A DNA stretch of 64,000 nucleotides, from the NCBI GenBank assembly GCA_017301975.1, contig JAFLEI010000038.1:1-64000 (forward strand), read 5' to 3'. Below are positions 26,304 to 35,034 of the stretch, one piece after another. The position numbers and the translations under genes were made by a program. This stretch comes from Verrucomicrobiota bacterium. GTDB taxonomy: Bacteria; Verrucomicrobiota; Verrucomicrobiia; Verrucomicrobiales; Verrucomicrobiaceae. The stretch's first letter is position 1, and every line of letters begins with the position of its first letter. The notes below the pieces were generated by a model, which was not told the DNA's origin, did not search any database, and saw only the letters and a list, made by a program, of their open reading frames with translations.

Positions 26304-26465
26304 TCAGCGTCCCGTCAGCATATGCACCTTGTGGCTGATCAGCAGAGCGATCGAAATGGAGAAAACGGCGAAGAGAGCCATCCAATCATCGTTGCTGAAC
26401 TGCATGGTGAGCTGCACAGGCGACATCAAGCAAAGCCGGGCGACAAAGAGTAGTAGCAGTGTCAT
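26304..26465 (-). CDS. Possible 53-residue membrane peptide
   Basis: A short minus-strand frame reads MTLLLLFVARLC...FSNDDWMALFAVFSISIALLISH and ends in HMLTGR. It has two hydrophobic segments joined by a polar loop. The same frame is open for 21 codons further upstream with coding-like composition (Trp/Glu rich) but has no start codon there. A start in another frame (MRRIKIKK) lies just before a run of six A. A one-base slip in that run would fuse the two into a roughly 80-residue protein. I recognise no family. Confidence 0.35.
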   Translation of the reverse strand: MTLLLLFVARLCLMSPVQLTMQFSNDDWMALFAVFSISIALLISHKVHMLTGR

Positions 26466-26607
26466 GGCAATTAGGGTGCAGGTTCCATACCATTCGGCCC
26501 AGCCCTCCTGGCTGCGCTTACTATTTTTTGATTTTTATCCGCCTCATCTGGCTCGAAATAATCATCCTCCGCGATGTCCGGGATGCCCACCACGAGGAAT
26601 AGGTTCG

Positions 26608-27093
26608 TTATTTGTGACCCTGGTGAGTTTTGATCTCATCGGCGAGGTGGGCAAAGTCGCCTTTCTCACAAAGACGGACAAAACCCTCCGTGAAACGTTT
26701 CAGCTCATCCCAGACCCCGCGGATGTGCTCCGCCTCCTCCTTGGTGATCCGGTTGTCAGAGGCCGCCTTGCTGATGGCCGTGAGGAGATCCGCAAACTGC
26801 TGGACGATTTCCTGCGTGGCAGGCATCAGCTCCATGCCCCGTGGTCCGCCGCTCGTGGGGTTCTGCACGAAGAAGCCGTTCGCCTTGTGGCAGAGCCATT
26901 GGATGAGCTGGGAATCCTGCGTGATCTCATACAGCTGGCGCACCCGGTCGAGTGGATTCGAGGTGCCGCTGCCCTGCTGCTCATCGGGCTGGGACCACTT
27001 GTAGGCGAGCGAGAGGGAGACGCCCATCTGAGCCGCCACCTCTTTGAAGCTGGTCTGCTCAACGGCCTTGCTGATTACTTCATGGGAGTCCAT
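26608..27093 (-). CDS. Phage CII/CP76-like helix-turn-helix protein
   Basis: A 161-residue cytoplasmic protein. The N-terminal part (FKEVAAQMGVSLSLAYKWSQP) is a helix-turn-helix. The next segment (NPLDRVRQLYEITQDSQLIQWLCHKANGFF) matches the phage regulatory CII-like (CP76) pattern that I know from chromosomal Verrucomicrobia genes. A C-terminal helical region (about 95-150) is rich in charged residues and may oligomerise. No phage genes surround it, so it is more likely a housekeeping-type regulator than part of a prophage. Targets unknown. Confidence 0.65.
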   Translation of the reverse strand: MDSHEVISKAVEQTSFKEVAAQMGVSLSLAYKWSQPDEQQGSGTSNPLDRVRQLYEITQDSQLIQWLCHKANGFFVQNPTSGGPRGMELMPATQEIVQQFADLLTAISKAASDNRITKEEAEHIRGVWDELKRFTEGFVRLCEKGDFAHLADEIKTHQGHK

Positions 27094-27222
27094 GCCTGAC
27101 TTGTTTCAGAAAGTCACTCATTTGGCAAGCAGCATCCTTGCCGTTCGCTCAGGGTAAATGTCACACTGCCGCGCTCTTTGCGCTTGTAGAAGAAAATTCC
27201 ACACGCCTAATCTGCCGGCCTC

Positions 27223-27999
27223 ATGAAAATCCCATCTCTCCTTCTCGCGGCTGCCGCTTTCATGCTGGCCTCCTGCATCGAAATCAAATCCACCGTCATC
27301 GTCAGCAAGGACGGCACGGCCACCATTGAGGAAAGCGTTCTCCTGGGCGCCCAGCTGGCGGCCATGATGCAGGGCGGCCAGGGTGATCAGCTCAAGGGCC
27401 TCGTCATGGACAAGGAAAAGGCCGAGGAGCGCGCGAAGAAACTCGGCGAGGGCGTCACGGTCAAATCCCATGAAGAAGTGAAGACACCCGATGGCAAAAG
27501 CGGTGTGAAAGTGGTCTTCGCCGTCGCTGATCTCTCAAAGCTGAAATACGTGCCTTTTGAGCCAGAGCAGGAGGGCAAGCCCTCCACCACGCAGCCGATG
27601 ACCTTCGCACTCAGCGGCTCCACCCTGACCATCACCAATCCTGACGCGGATAAAAAGAAAGGCGGCGATGCTGCCAAGCCGAAGAAGAGCCCGGAGCAAA
27701 TCGCCATGATGAAATCTCAGATGGCCATGATGAAGCCCATGTTTGCCGGCATGCGCGTGGCAGTGGCGGTCCAAGGGGCCAATGGCATCGCCAGCTCCAA
27801 CGCCGCCCACTTGGAGGAGGGCACCATCAGCTACATGGACATCCAGTTCGACAAGATCATGGACAACGCGGACATCTTCACCGGCTTCATGGAATCGGCG
27901 GATGTCGGCCTCAGCCCGGAAGAAGTGGCGGAGAAATTCAAAAACGTCGACGGCCTCAAAATCGAGGGCAAGAAAGTGGTCACGGCCGAGCTGAAATAA
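27223..27999 (+). CDS. Lipoprotein, function unknown
   Basis: A 258-residue lipoprotein with signal sequence and lipobox (MLASC, Cys18). The mature part starts with beta-strand-like KSTVIVSKDGTATIEESVLLG. A Lys/Pro linker (about 138-155) is followed by a Met-rich segment (MMKSQMAMMKPMF) and a C-terminal acidic domain. The N-terminal pattern resembles lipoproteins that sense or bind envelope components, but I cannot name a family with confidence. It ends at a strong terminator and appears monocistronic. Confidence 0.75.
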   Translation: MKIPSLLLAAAAFMLASCIEIKSTVIVSKDGTATIEESVLLGAQLAAMMQGGQGDQLKGLVMDKEKAEERAKKLGEGVTVKSHEEVKTPDGKSGVKVVFAVADLSKLKYVPFEPEQEGKPSTTQPMTFALSGSTLTITNPDADKKKGGDAAKPKKSPEQIAMMKSQMAMMKPMFAGMRVAVAVQGANGIASSNAAHLEEGTISYMDIQFDKIMDNADIFTGFMESADVGLSPEEVAEKFKNVDGLKIEGKKVVTAELK

Positions 28000-28029
28000 G
28001 CCCTTTCCGAATCGACAGAAAACCATGTG

Positions 28030-28060
28030 AAAAGCCGGGGCACCACGCCCCGGCTTTTTT
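28030..28060 (+). terminator. Rho-independent terminator after the lipoprotein gene
   Basis: A perfect 12-bp stem (AAAAGCCGGGGC at 28030-28041 with its complement at 28047-28058), a 5-base loop, and six T in total at the 3' side. It begins 31 bases after the stop codon at 27999. Confidence 0.93.
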
Positions 28061-28128
28061 GTGAACCTGTCGGGGTCGGCGTGACTTTTCGTTTGCCGCC
28101 CCGCTCTGACGCCGGAGATTCGCCGCCC

Positions 28129-28785
28129 ATGATCTCCCAGCTCCTCGATTTCGTCCTGCACATCGACAAACACCTGCAAGCTTTCGCGCAGGATCATGGG
28201 GCACTCATTTACGGACTGCTGTTTGCGATCATCTTTTGCGAGACCGGCCTGGTGATCATGCCCTTTCTGCCGGGAGATTCCCTGCTGTTTGCCGTGGGCG
28301 CTCTCTCCGCGCAGGGGCTTGTCCGGATCGAGCTCATCATTCCCCTGCTCATGTGCGCCGCCATCATCGGTGACAATCTGAACTACTGGATCGGCCGCAA
28401 AGCAGGCGGCTGGATCGTGAACCAGCGCTGGTTCAAGCGCGACTACCTCGCGAAGACCGAGGCCTTCTTTGTCAAGCATGGCGGCAAGGCCATCATCCTT
28501 GCGCGCTTCGTGCCCATCGTGCGCACCTTCGCCCCCTTCACCGCCGGCTTTGGCCGCATGGATTACCGCCGCTTCCTTGTTTACAGCCTCGGTGGCGGCC
28601 TGGTCTGGGTGCTCAGCTTCAGCATCGCCGGCTACTTCCTGGGCAGCATCCCGATCATCAAAAACAACCTCAAGCTGGTCTTCGTTCTCATCATCGTCGT
28701 CTCCCTGCTGCCCATCGTCTTTGAAGTGCTCAAGCACAAAGCCGAGGCCAAACGAGCGCAGGCGGAGAAGGAAGGCGAAGCTTGA
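28129..28785 (+). CDS. DedA-family membrane protein
   Basis: A 218-residue inner-membrane protein of the DedA/SNARE-associated family, thought to move phospholipid or undecaprenyl-phosphate carriers and to support envelope integrity. The signatures are FCETGLVIMPFLPGDSLLF, GDNLNYWIGRKAGGW, FFVKHGGKAIILARFVPIVRTFAPFTAGFGRM and YSLGGGLVWV. The E/D and the R-x3-R residues of the family are present. ATG 28129 has GGAGA about ten bases upstream. An upstream in-frame start would lie inside the preceding terminator. Confidence 0.95.
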   Translation: MISQLLDFVLHIDKHLQAFAQDHGALIYGLLFAIIFCETGLVIMPFLPGDSLLFAVGALSAQGLVRIELIIPLLMCAAIIGDNLNYWIGRKAGGWIVNQRWFKRDYLAKTEAFFVKHGGKAIILARFVPIVRTFAPFTAGFGRMDYRRFLVYSLGGGLVWVLSFSIAGYFLGSIPIIKNNLKLVFVLIIVVSLLPIVFEVLKHKAEAKRAQAEKEGEA

Positions 28786-28791
28786 ACCCGG

Positions 28792-29283
28792 CTACGGCCC
28801 CTGCACCCGCGCCCCACTGCTCGGATTGATGTAATAGCCGGGAGCCCCCCCGACCCCAGGCACAAAAACCGGCTTCGTGGGCATCCTGCCATAATAACGC
28901 GGGTTGTTGTAAGGAACTGCCATGCCGGGATAGACCGGCATGTTGCCAATGGTCTGATAACTCTGCACCCCGCCGTAAGCATTGATGACACCGCTCGAAC
29001 TGCGGCTGCCAAAGGGGCCTGACACATTCTGCTGGTACATGAACGGGTTTCCCTGCGGCATTGCCGTCGGCCCCGAGCCGGGTGCATACCCGCCCCGTGG
29101 CACGGGAACCCCGCTGCTGCCCGCCATGCTGGCAATGCTCCGGCTGGTGCTGCTGCTGCGCGGGGCCGCTTCCGAACGGTTGCTGGACGGATAATAATAA
29201 CTCGAACCGTCTCCTCTCGGGGCGCTGTCACAAGCGCCCAGGGAAAGTGCGAGCAGGACAGACACGCAGAATCGTGTTTTCAT
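28792..29283 (-). CDS. Gly/Pro/Tyr-rich lipoprotein, function unknown
   Basis: A 163-residue lipoprotein with a lipobox (LSLGAC, Cys18). The mature part is low-complexity, rich in Ser, Gly, Pro, Tyr and Asn (SSYYYPSSNRSEAAPRSSS, MAVPYNNPRYYGRMPT), with no recognisable domain. Such composition suggests a flexible surface or outer-membrane-associated protein. It is convergent with the DedA gene (6-base gap) and divergent from upp. Confidence 0.7.
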   Translation of the reverse strand: MKTRFCVSVLLALSLGACDSAPRGDGSSYYYPSSNRSEAAPRSSSTSRSIASMAGSSGVPVPRGGYAPGSGPTAMPQGNPFMYQQNVSGPFGSRSSSGVINAYGGVQSYQTIGNMPVYPGMAVPYNNPRYYGRMPTKPVFVPGVGGAPGYYINPSSGARVQGP

Positions 29284-29360
29284 GCCTGCAGGGTATCATG
29301 ACGGTCAACCCGGCGCTGGAAAACTTTGCCAGCAGGGGCAAACGCGGCAGAATGCCCGGC

Positions 29361-29984
29361 ATGCAGCCCGTTGTCGTCGTTCAGCACCCTTTGGCCCAGT
29401 GTCATCTCGCCGCCATCCGTGCTGTCGGCACGCCATCGCATGACTTTCGCCGGCATTTGAATCATCTCGCCCGGCTTCTCTTCCTCGAAGCCACCCGTGA
29501 CCTTCCAGTGCGTGAGATCGAAGTGCAGACTCCGCTCAAACAAACCCTGGGCGCACAACTGGCTCGCCCGCTCGTCTGCGTGCCCATCCTGCGCGCCGGC
29601 CAGGGTTTGCTGGACGGCATTCTGCCGCTCGTTCCCGATGCCATCGTCGCCCATGTGGGCATCCGGCGAAACGAGGAAACCGCCCTGCCGCATGCCTACT
29701 ATGCAAATCTGCCCGCCAGCCTTTCCAATGCCGATGTCTTCCTCCTGGACCCCATGCTCGCCACCGGCGGCAGCGCCTGCGAGGCCGCGCGCCAGCTCAA
29801 GGAGGCCGGAGCCATGCGCATCACCATGGTCTGCGTGGTGAGCTGTCCGGAAGGACTTGCCGCCATGGAGCATGCTCATCCAGATGTGGCCATCGTCACT
29901 GCCGCCATTGATTCCGGCCTCAATGACAAATGCTACATCGTCCCCGGTCTCGGCGATGCGGGAGACCGCTACTTCGGCACCTGA
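29361..29984 (+). CDS. upp: Uracil phosphoribosyltransferase
   Basis: A 207-residue pyrimidine-salvage enzyme that makes UMP from uracil and PRPP. The PRPP-binding loop is DPMLATGGSA, preceded by the flexible PILRAGQGLLDG and VGIRRNEET segments. The uracil-binding C-terminus YIVPGLGDAGDRYFGT is intact. ATG 29361 gives the usual family length; an ATG three codons upstream (29352) and more distant starts are also in frame. Confidence 0.96.
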   Translation: MQPVVVVQHPLAQCHLAAIRAVGTPSHDFRRHLNHLARLLFLEATRDLPVREIEVQTPLKQTLGAQLARPLVCVPILRAGQGLLDGILPLVPDAIVAHVGIRRNEETALPHAYYANLPASLSNADVFLLDPMLATGGSACEAARQLKEAGAMRITMVCVVSCPEGLAAMEHAHPDVAIVTAAIDSGLNDKCYIVPGLGDAGDRYFGT

Positions 29985-30038
29985 ACTTTGCCCTTCCTGA
30001 GCGCATAATCCGCTCTCCGAGCACCGTTTAATTCCCCC

Positions 30039-30965
30039 ATGCCAATCACCTTCCCCCCTCTCTCCCGCCGCAACTTTTTGCAGCACGGCACCGCCGCTGC
30101 TCTGGGCGCACTCGCCACGCAGCTTCCGGCGCTTGAGATTCCCGAACAGACCTGGGTCCTGTTTTCCGACCCCCACATCGCCGAGGACGAGGCACTCGTC
30201 GCACGCGGCGCCTGCATGGCGGAAAATCTGCGCCGCTGCGCCAACCAGGTGCTCAAGATCGGCCAGAAGCCTTTCGGCCTCATCGTCAACGGCGACTGCG
30301 CCTACCTCGAAGGCAAAACGGAGGATTACGTCACCTTCACCCACTGCATCCAGGCGCTGCGTGAGCAGTCCATTCAGATCCACTGCACCCTCGGCAACCA
30401 CGACCACCGCAACAACTTCCTCAACGCCATCATCGGTCCCCCTCCGCCCAACGCCGAGCGCCCCATGAACGTTCCGGACAAGCACGTCGCCACCGTCACC
30501 AGCGCCCAGGTGAACTGGATCCTGCTCGACTCGCTCGATCTCGTCAATAAAACCCCCGGCCTGCTGGGTGAACCCCAGCTCGTGTGGATCGAGCGCGAAC
30601 TGCGCAATGCGCCCAACAAGCCCACCTTCATCGTCGCCCATCACAACCCCATGCAGCCCAGCATGAATGAAAAGGGCAAAGGCAGCTGCCTGCAGGACAG
30701 CGACGCCCTCTTTGACCTCCTCGCCGCTTATCCCAAGGTGCAGGGCTACATCTACGGCCACACGCACACCTGGCTGAAAGCGAAACACGAGAAGACCGGC
30801 CTGCCGCTCATCAACCTGCCCCCGGTCGCCTACACCTTCGACCCCAAACGCCCCAACGGCTGGGTCATCGTCCGCATCAATTCAGAGCGCGCCGAATTCG
30901 AGCTTCGCGCCCTCAATCCCGCGCACGAAGAGCACGGGCAGAAGCATGTGATCCGATTCGTGTGA
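30039..30965 (+). CDS. Tat-exported metallophosphoesterase
   Basis: A 308-residue calcineurin-like phosphoesterase with a twin-arginine signal (LSRRNFLQHGTAAALGALA). The binuclear-metal motifs are all present in order: FSDPHI, VNGDC, LGNHDHR, VAHHNP and YGHTHTW. It should act outside the cytoplasm on a phosphate mono- or diester. The specific substrate cannot be told from the sequence. It follows upp by 54 bases, which is probably only a chance neighbour. Confidence 0.93.
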   Translation: MPITFPPLSRRNFLQHGTAAALGALATQLPALEIPEQTWVLFSDPHIAEDEALVARGACMAENLRRCANQVLKIGQKPFGLIVNGDCAYLEGKTEDYVTFTHCIQALREQSIQIHCTLGNHDHRNNFLNAIIGPPPPNAERPMNVPDKHVATVTSAQVNWILLDSLDLVNKTPGLLGEPQLVWIERELRNAPNKPTFIVAHHNPMQPSMNEKGKGSCLQDSDALFDLLAAYPKVQGYIYGHTHTWLKAKHEKTGLPLINLPPVAYTFDPKRPNGWVIVRINSERAEFELRALNPAHEEHGQKHVIRFV

Positions 30966-30970
30966 CTCGG

Positions 30971-31351
30971 TCAGCCTTTGCGAGTGTCCTGCACCGTCAC
31001 TGAGAGTGGCAGTTCCCCGTCATCGATGTAAATCTGCCGCCCACTGATTTCGATCTTGGGCTGGTGTGGGACCTCCTCCTGAAAAACAGACGATTTTTGG
31101 TACACGGTCATGTGTTCTCCGGAACGACTGACCAGCTGTACCTTCCACTGCGTGAGTTCCATGAAGCCCAAGCCGTCGAATTCAACAAACGCGATCCCGA
31201 CCACCTGCTGATCACCCATCGTTCCCCGATAAAAGGTTCCCTCTTCCTTATAGTGGTGGCCTTGCTTTAACCAATAGAGGCCAAGAGGTATCGCTGAGGC
31301 CAGCAGCCCTGCGACAAACCAGACCACCCTTCTCTGCGGTTTTCCCGTCAT
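30971..31351 (-). CDS. Single-pass membrane protein, function unknown
   Basis: A 126-residue protein with one N-terminal transmembrane helix (VVWFVAGLLASAIPLGLYWL) and a C-terminal beta-rich domain (FVEFDGLGFMELTQWKVQLV, QPKIEISGRQIYIDDGELPL). ATG 31351 is chosen over a start eight codons upstream because it places the basic KPQRR directly before the helix. No family recognised. Confidence 0.6.
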   Translation of the reverse strand: MTGKPQRRVVWFVAGLLASAIPLGLYWLKQGHHYKEEGTFYRGTMGDQQVVGIAFVEFDGLGFMELTQWKVQLVSRSGEHMTVYQKSSVFQEEVPHQPKIEISGRQIYIDDGELPLSVTVQDTRKG

Positions 31352-31384
31352 GTTCGCGGGTGAATTATGGCACAAGCGGCCACC

Positions 31385-31627
31385 TCACTCATCCACACCC
31401 GCAGCGTCCAAGGTGCGCATCATCGCATCCAGAAACTCCTGCGCGGCATCGATGGGCAGAATGATCGTGTCACGCCGGCCGCGCACGTCCTCGGTGATCT
31501 TGATGAACTTGCCGCGATCGTTCTCCTTCAAATCGAGGAAAAAAATCTTCCGATCCGTGACGATCTTTTCGGAATGCAGCGGCGGATTAGGCGGACGCCG
31601 TTCGTCTTCAAATTCTGTGTTCCTCAT
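31385..31627 (-). CDS. PUR-domain (DUF3276-type) nucleic-acid-binding protein
   Basis: An 80-residue protein with a single PUR-alpha-like repeat (DRKIFFLDLKENDRGKFIKI, then ITEDVRGRRDTIILP and a final amphipathic helix). Bacterial PUR proteins bind single-stranded RNA or DNA as dimers. ATG 31627 is preferred over GTG 31642 because GGAGG sits 8 bases before the ATG, overlapping that GTG. It stands alone upstream of a region of about 360 bases with no gene. Confidence 0.85.
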   Translation of the reverse strand: MRNTEFEDERRPPNPPLHSEKIVTDRKIFFLDLKENDRGKFIKITEDVRGRRDTIILPIDAAQEFLDAMMRTLDAAGVDE

Positions 31628-31642
31628 GCCGGTAACCTCCAC

Positions 31643-32007
31643 TGACTGACGATTCGCTGTACTTTGTTCTGGGTGAATTCGATGCCGATTCTAGGAGCAG
31701 CGCCGGTCTTGTCAACGCTTCTCACAGGTCATCTATGGTGTCGTCGAGACTTCGGGGGCCAGGCCCGTCTTCGCCTTCCAGCCTCCAAAAACACCGCAGG
31801 CGCACGGCGCTCCCCCGTTTGAATGAATCGTTCCGCCGCACGCTTTTCGACCCGTCACCACGCATACAATCAGGAATTTGTTTATACCTTCCGCCACCAG
31901 CGCCTAGGATGCTCTAATTGCATTAAAGACGATCTGCAAAATTGTAATCGCCTCGCATCGGGTCAGTTGCTTATATCGCATATCATCCTTCCGCCAGCAC
32001 TCCCAAC
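31643..32007. other. Intergenic stretch, no gene seen
   Basis: About 365 bases between the PUR-domain gene and the YqiJ-like gene. Short open frames at 31735 and 31823 lack recognisable features. It should contain the promoter of the 32008-41087 block. Confidence 0.5.
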
Positions 32008-32670
32008 GTGATCGAACTCTTCCAGGCCGCCATCCTTCCGCATCAGCTTCTTCTCACGCTGCTCCTCACGCTCGTCGTCTGCTACTGGCTGCTGGTCCTG
32101 CTGGGCGCGCTGGATTTCGAGGCGGATCTGCCGGACGATCTCGGCACGGACGGCGATGCCCACGATGGCAGCGGCGCCACGCACGCCATGGGCATGAGCA
32201 CCGGCGGTGCCTGGCTCTCGGCGGGTCGTTTCCTCGGCTTCTCGCAGGTGCCGCTGATGGTCTGGCTCAGTTTCATGGTCCTCTTCATGTGGTTCGGCTC
32301 CCTGGTGCTGAACGAATGGTACAATCAGCCGGGCAGTCTGGCGCAGGCCGCTCTCCTCCTGCTTCCCAACCTTGTCGGCAGCCTCATCGCGACCAAGCTC
32401 GTCACCTACCCTGTCGCCAGGCTCTTCAAAGCCATGGGCGATGCCGACTCCGAGGCCGAAGAGGTCATCGGCCGCACCGGTGTCGTGGTTTCCACGGAGG
32501 CGGATGCTTCTTACGGTCAGCTCGAAATCACCACCGCCAATGTCCCTCTGCTCATCAATGTCCGCACCCAGCCCGATGCGGCTCCGCTGAAACGCGGCGA
32601 CTCGGCCAAAGTCATCTCCGCCGGCCCCGACAACATTTTTTACCTGATCGAATCAGCACCTCAAAACTAA
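32008..32670 (+). CDS. YqiJ-like OB-fold (NfeD-type) membrane protein
   Basis: A 220-residue protein from a GTG start. Helix 1 (HQLLLTLLLTLVVCYWLLVLLGAL) is followed by an acidic loop (DFEADLPDDLGTDGDAHDG), two more hydrophobic helices (about 78-140) and a C-terminal OB-fold-like domain (EEVIGRTGVVVSTEADASYGQL...KRGDSAKVI). This is the arrangement of E. coli YqiJ, which is encoded next to the flotillin YqiK. Here too the flotillin gene follows, after 24 bases. NfeD/YqiJ proteins are thought to regulate flotillin assemblies. Confidence 0.85.
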   Translation: MIELFQAAILPHQLLLTLLLTLVVCYWLLVLLGALDFEADLPDDLGTDGDAHDGSGATHAMGMSTGGAWLSAGRFLGFSQVPLMVWLSFMVLFMWFGSLVLNEWYNQPGSLAQAALLLLPNLVGSLIATKLVTYPVARLFKAMGDADSEAEEVIGRTGVVVSTEADASYGQLEITTANVPLLINVRTQPDAAPLKRGDSAKVISAGPDNIFYLIESAPQN

Positions 32671-32694
32671 CGCACCGCCCGCTCACTCCCTTTT

Positions 32695-34779
32695 ATGACC
32701 ACATCCCTCCCCCTCGCTCTCCTGCTTGAAGGCAGCCTTCTCGTCGGCGTCATCATCATCGGCATCTTTCTCGGCATCCTGATTCTGTTCTCGCGGTTCT
32801 TCCGCAAGGTGCAGCAAGGCCAGGCCATCGTGCGCAACGGCATCGGCGGCACCAAGGTGACGTTCAACGGCATGATCGTCATCCCCGTGGCGCATCAATC
32901 CGAGTACATGGACATCTCGGTCAAGCGCATCGAAATCGAGCGCAAGGCCAATGAAGGCCTCATCTGCAAAGACAACCTGCGTGCCGACATCAAGGTCGCC
33001 TTCTTCGTTCGCGTGAACAAGACACCTGAAGACGTGCTGCGCGTGGCCCAGAGCATCGGCTGCGCCCGTGCCAGCACCGTGGACACCATCCGCGTGCTGT
33101 TTGATGCCAAGTTTTCCGAAGCGCTCAAGACCGTGGGCAAGCGTTTCGAGTTCGTGCAGCTCTACAATGAGCGCGACCATTTCAAGAGCGAGATCCTCAA
33201 AGTCATCGGCACAGACCTGAACGGCTTCACCCTCGACGACTGCGCCATCGACTTCCTGGAACAAACCCAGCTCGAAAATCTCGATCCCGACAACATCCTC
33301 GACGCCGAAGGCATCAAGAAAATCACCGAGCTCACCGCCGCCCAGGCCAAGCTCTCCAACAACATCCAGCGCGACAAGGAAAAGGTCATCAAGCAGCAGG
33401 ACGTTCAGGCCCGTGAGGCCATCCTCGAGCTCGAACGCCAGCTCGCCGAAACCGAATCCAAGCAAAAACGCGACGTCGAAAGCGTACGCGCCCGCGAAAC
33501 GGCCGAGATGATGAAGGTGCAGGAAGAAGAGCGCCTGAAGTCCGAACGCGCCCGGATCAGCGCCGACGAAGAAATCGCCATCGCCACTCAGAACAAAGAC
33601 CGCCAGGTCCTCGTCGCCCAGCGCAACAAGGAGCGCACTGATGCCGTCGAAATCGAGCGCGTCACCCGTGATCGCGATCTCGAAATCATCGACCGCGAGC
33701 GCGTCACCACGCTCAAGGCCATCGAAAAGGAGAAGGCCGTCGAAGTGGAGAAAAAGAGCATTCAGGAAGTCATCAAAGACCGCGTGGCTCTGGAAAAAAC
33801 CGTCGTCATTGAGCAGCAGAAGATGAAAGACGCCGAAGCCTTCGCCACCGCCGACCGCGAGAAGCAGGTCGCGCTCACCAACGCCGAGAAAAACGCCCAG
33901 GAGCAGCTCATCCAGAAAATCAAGGAGGCCGAAGCCCACAAACAAGCCGCGCAGCTCGCCGCCGAGCAGGCCGCATTCACCTCCATCAAAGCCGCCGAGG
34001 CCGCCAAACAATCGGCCGAGCTTCACGCTCAGGAATTGCTCACTCTCGCCGAAGCCCGGCAGGAGTCTGCCTCCAAAGATGCCGCCGCCGAGAAATCCCT
34101 CGCCGAAGGTCGCACCGCCAGCTCCGCCGCCATCGGTCTCGGTGAGGCCCAGGTCTTGCTCGCCAAGGCCGAAGCCTCGCAGAAACAGGGCACCGCAGAT
34201 GCCGAAGTCACGCAGCTCAAACTCGCTGCGGAAGCCGATGGCATCACCAAGAAAGCCCAGGCCATGAAGCTGCTCGAAAACGCCGGACGCGAACACGAGG
34301 AGTTCAAGCTCACGCTCGAAAAGGAAAAGGCCATCGAGCTCGCGCAGATCAACATCCAGAAGGACATCGCCGCCGCCCAGGCCAACGTGCTTGGCGAGGC
34401 CATGAAGTCCGCCAAGATCGAAATCATCGGCGGCGAAAGCCAGTTCTTCGACAAGATCACCACCGCCATCGGCAACGCCCGCGCCATCGACCGCATGGTC
34501 GAAGGCAGCCGCACCCTCACCGACGTGAAGGAAACCTTCTTCACCGGCGATCCCGACTACTTCAAATCCCAGCTCAAAAACATCATCGATCAGTTCGGCC
34601 TCACCTCCGAAGACACCAAGAACCTCACGCTCAGCGCCCTCTTCTCCAAGCTCATCGGCCTCAATCCCGACGCCACCACCCTGAACAAACTCACTGGCAT
34701 GCTCGGCGCCGCCTCCCGCTTCGGCCTCACTGAACAGACGGTCAGCTCCTTGCTCGCAGCCAAGGCGGTGAAGAAGTGA
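32695..34779 (+). CDS. Flotillin-like protein (YqiK type)
   Basis: A 694-residue membrane scaffold protein. An N-terminal hairpin or helix (VGVIIIGIFLGILILFSRFF) anchors it. The SPFH/PHB domain runs from about 40 to 215 (VQQGQAIVRNGIGGTKVTFN, ISVKRIEIERKANEGL). A very long charged coiled coil (about 220-560, rich in Glu/Lys/Ala/Arg) drives oligomerisation, and a C-terminal flotillin-like tail follows (IEIIGGESQFFDKITTAIG). It is preceded by its YqiJ-like partner and followed 13 bases later by a 58-residue membrane peptide. A role in organising membrane microdomains is known for the family. The specific cargo here is unknown, but the downstream AAA+ protein is a candidate. Confidence 0.93.
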   Translation: MTTSLPLALLLEGSLLVGVIIIGIFLGILILFSRFFRKVQQGQAIVRNGIGGTKVTFNGMIVIPVAHQSEYMDISVKRIEIERKANEGLICKDNLRADIKVAFFVRVNKTPEDVLRVAQSIGCARASTVDTIRVLFDAKFSEALKTVGKRFEFVQLYNERDHFKSEILKVIGTDLNGFTLDDCAIDFLEQTQLENLDPDNILDAEGIKKITELTAAQAKLSNNIQRDKEKVIKQQDVQAREAILELERQLAETESKQKRDVESVRARETAEMMKVQEEERLKSERARISADEEIAIATQNKDRQVLVAQRNKERTDAVEIERVTRDRDLEIIDRERVTTLKAIEKEKAVEVEKKSIQEVIKDRVALEKTVVIEQQKMKDAEAFATADREKQVALTNAEKNAQEQLIQKIKEAEAHKQAAQLAAEQAAFTSIKAAEAAKQSAELHAQELLTLAEARQESASKDAAAEKSLAEGRTASSAAIGLGEAQVLLAKAEASQKQGTADAEVTQLKLAAEADGITKKAQAMKLLENAGREHEEFKLTLEKEKAIELAQINIQKDIAAAQANVLGEAMKSAKIEIIGGESQFFDKITTAIGNARAIDRMVEGSRTLTDVKETFFTGDPDYFKSQLKNIIDQFGLTSEDTKNLTLSALFSKLIGLNPDATTLNKLTGMLGAASRFGLTEQTVSSLLAAKAVKK

Positions 34780-34792
34780 TCCTCTCATTCCG

Positions 34793-34969
34793 ATGCCCTC
34801 GACGCGTCCACCTGCAGACAGTGTCTGGAACACAGCAGGAAAGGTCTTCTGGACCTTCCTCGCCGTGATCGCCCCATGGGCATTCACAGACAGCGGGTGG
34901 ATCACATGTCTCGGGGTCCTTAATTCCGCCTTCTTTATCGGACTCGTTTGGAGAAATCCAAACAACTGA
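34793..34969 (+). CDS. 58-residue membrane peptide in the flotillin block
   Basis: ATG 34793 to TGA 34967-34969 encodes a 58-residue peptide. It has two hydrophobic segments, about residues 18-31 (VFWTFLAVIAPWAF) and 37-52 (ITCLGVLNSAFFIGLVW), and a basic end (RNPNN). It begins 13 bases after the flotillin stop codon on the same strand, so it is likely cotranscribed. I recognise no family. Its position suggests a small membrane partner of the flotillin or AAA+ protein. Confidence 0.55.
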   Translation: MPSTRPPADSVWNTAGKVFWTFLAVIAPWAFTDSGWITCLGVLNSAFFIGLVWRNPNN

Positions 34970-35034
34970 TTCACCCGATCACATTGGGTGATATTCGGAC
35001 ACCACCATGAACGCCATCCCTCCTAAGACTCATC

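Noticed and set aside
26608..27093. A prophage, suggested by the CII-like regulator
   Set aside because: No integrase, structural, lysis or attachment-site sequences are nearby. The gene stands alone among chromosomal genes.
32683..34974. 763-codon minus-strand frame antisense to the flotillin
   Set aside because: Phe/Leu/Gly/Asp/Glu low-complexity shadow of the charged coiled coil on the plus strand.
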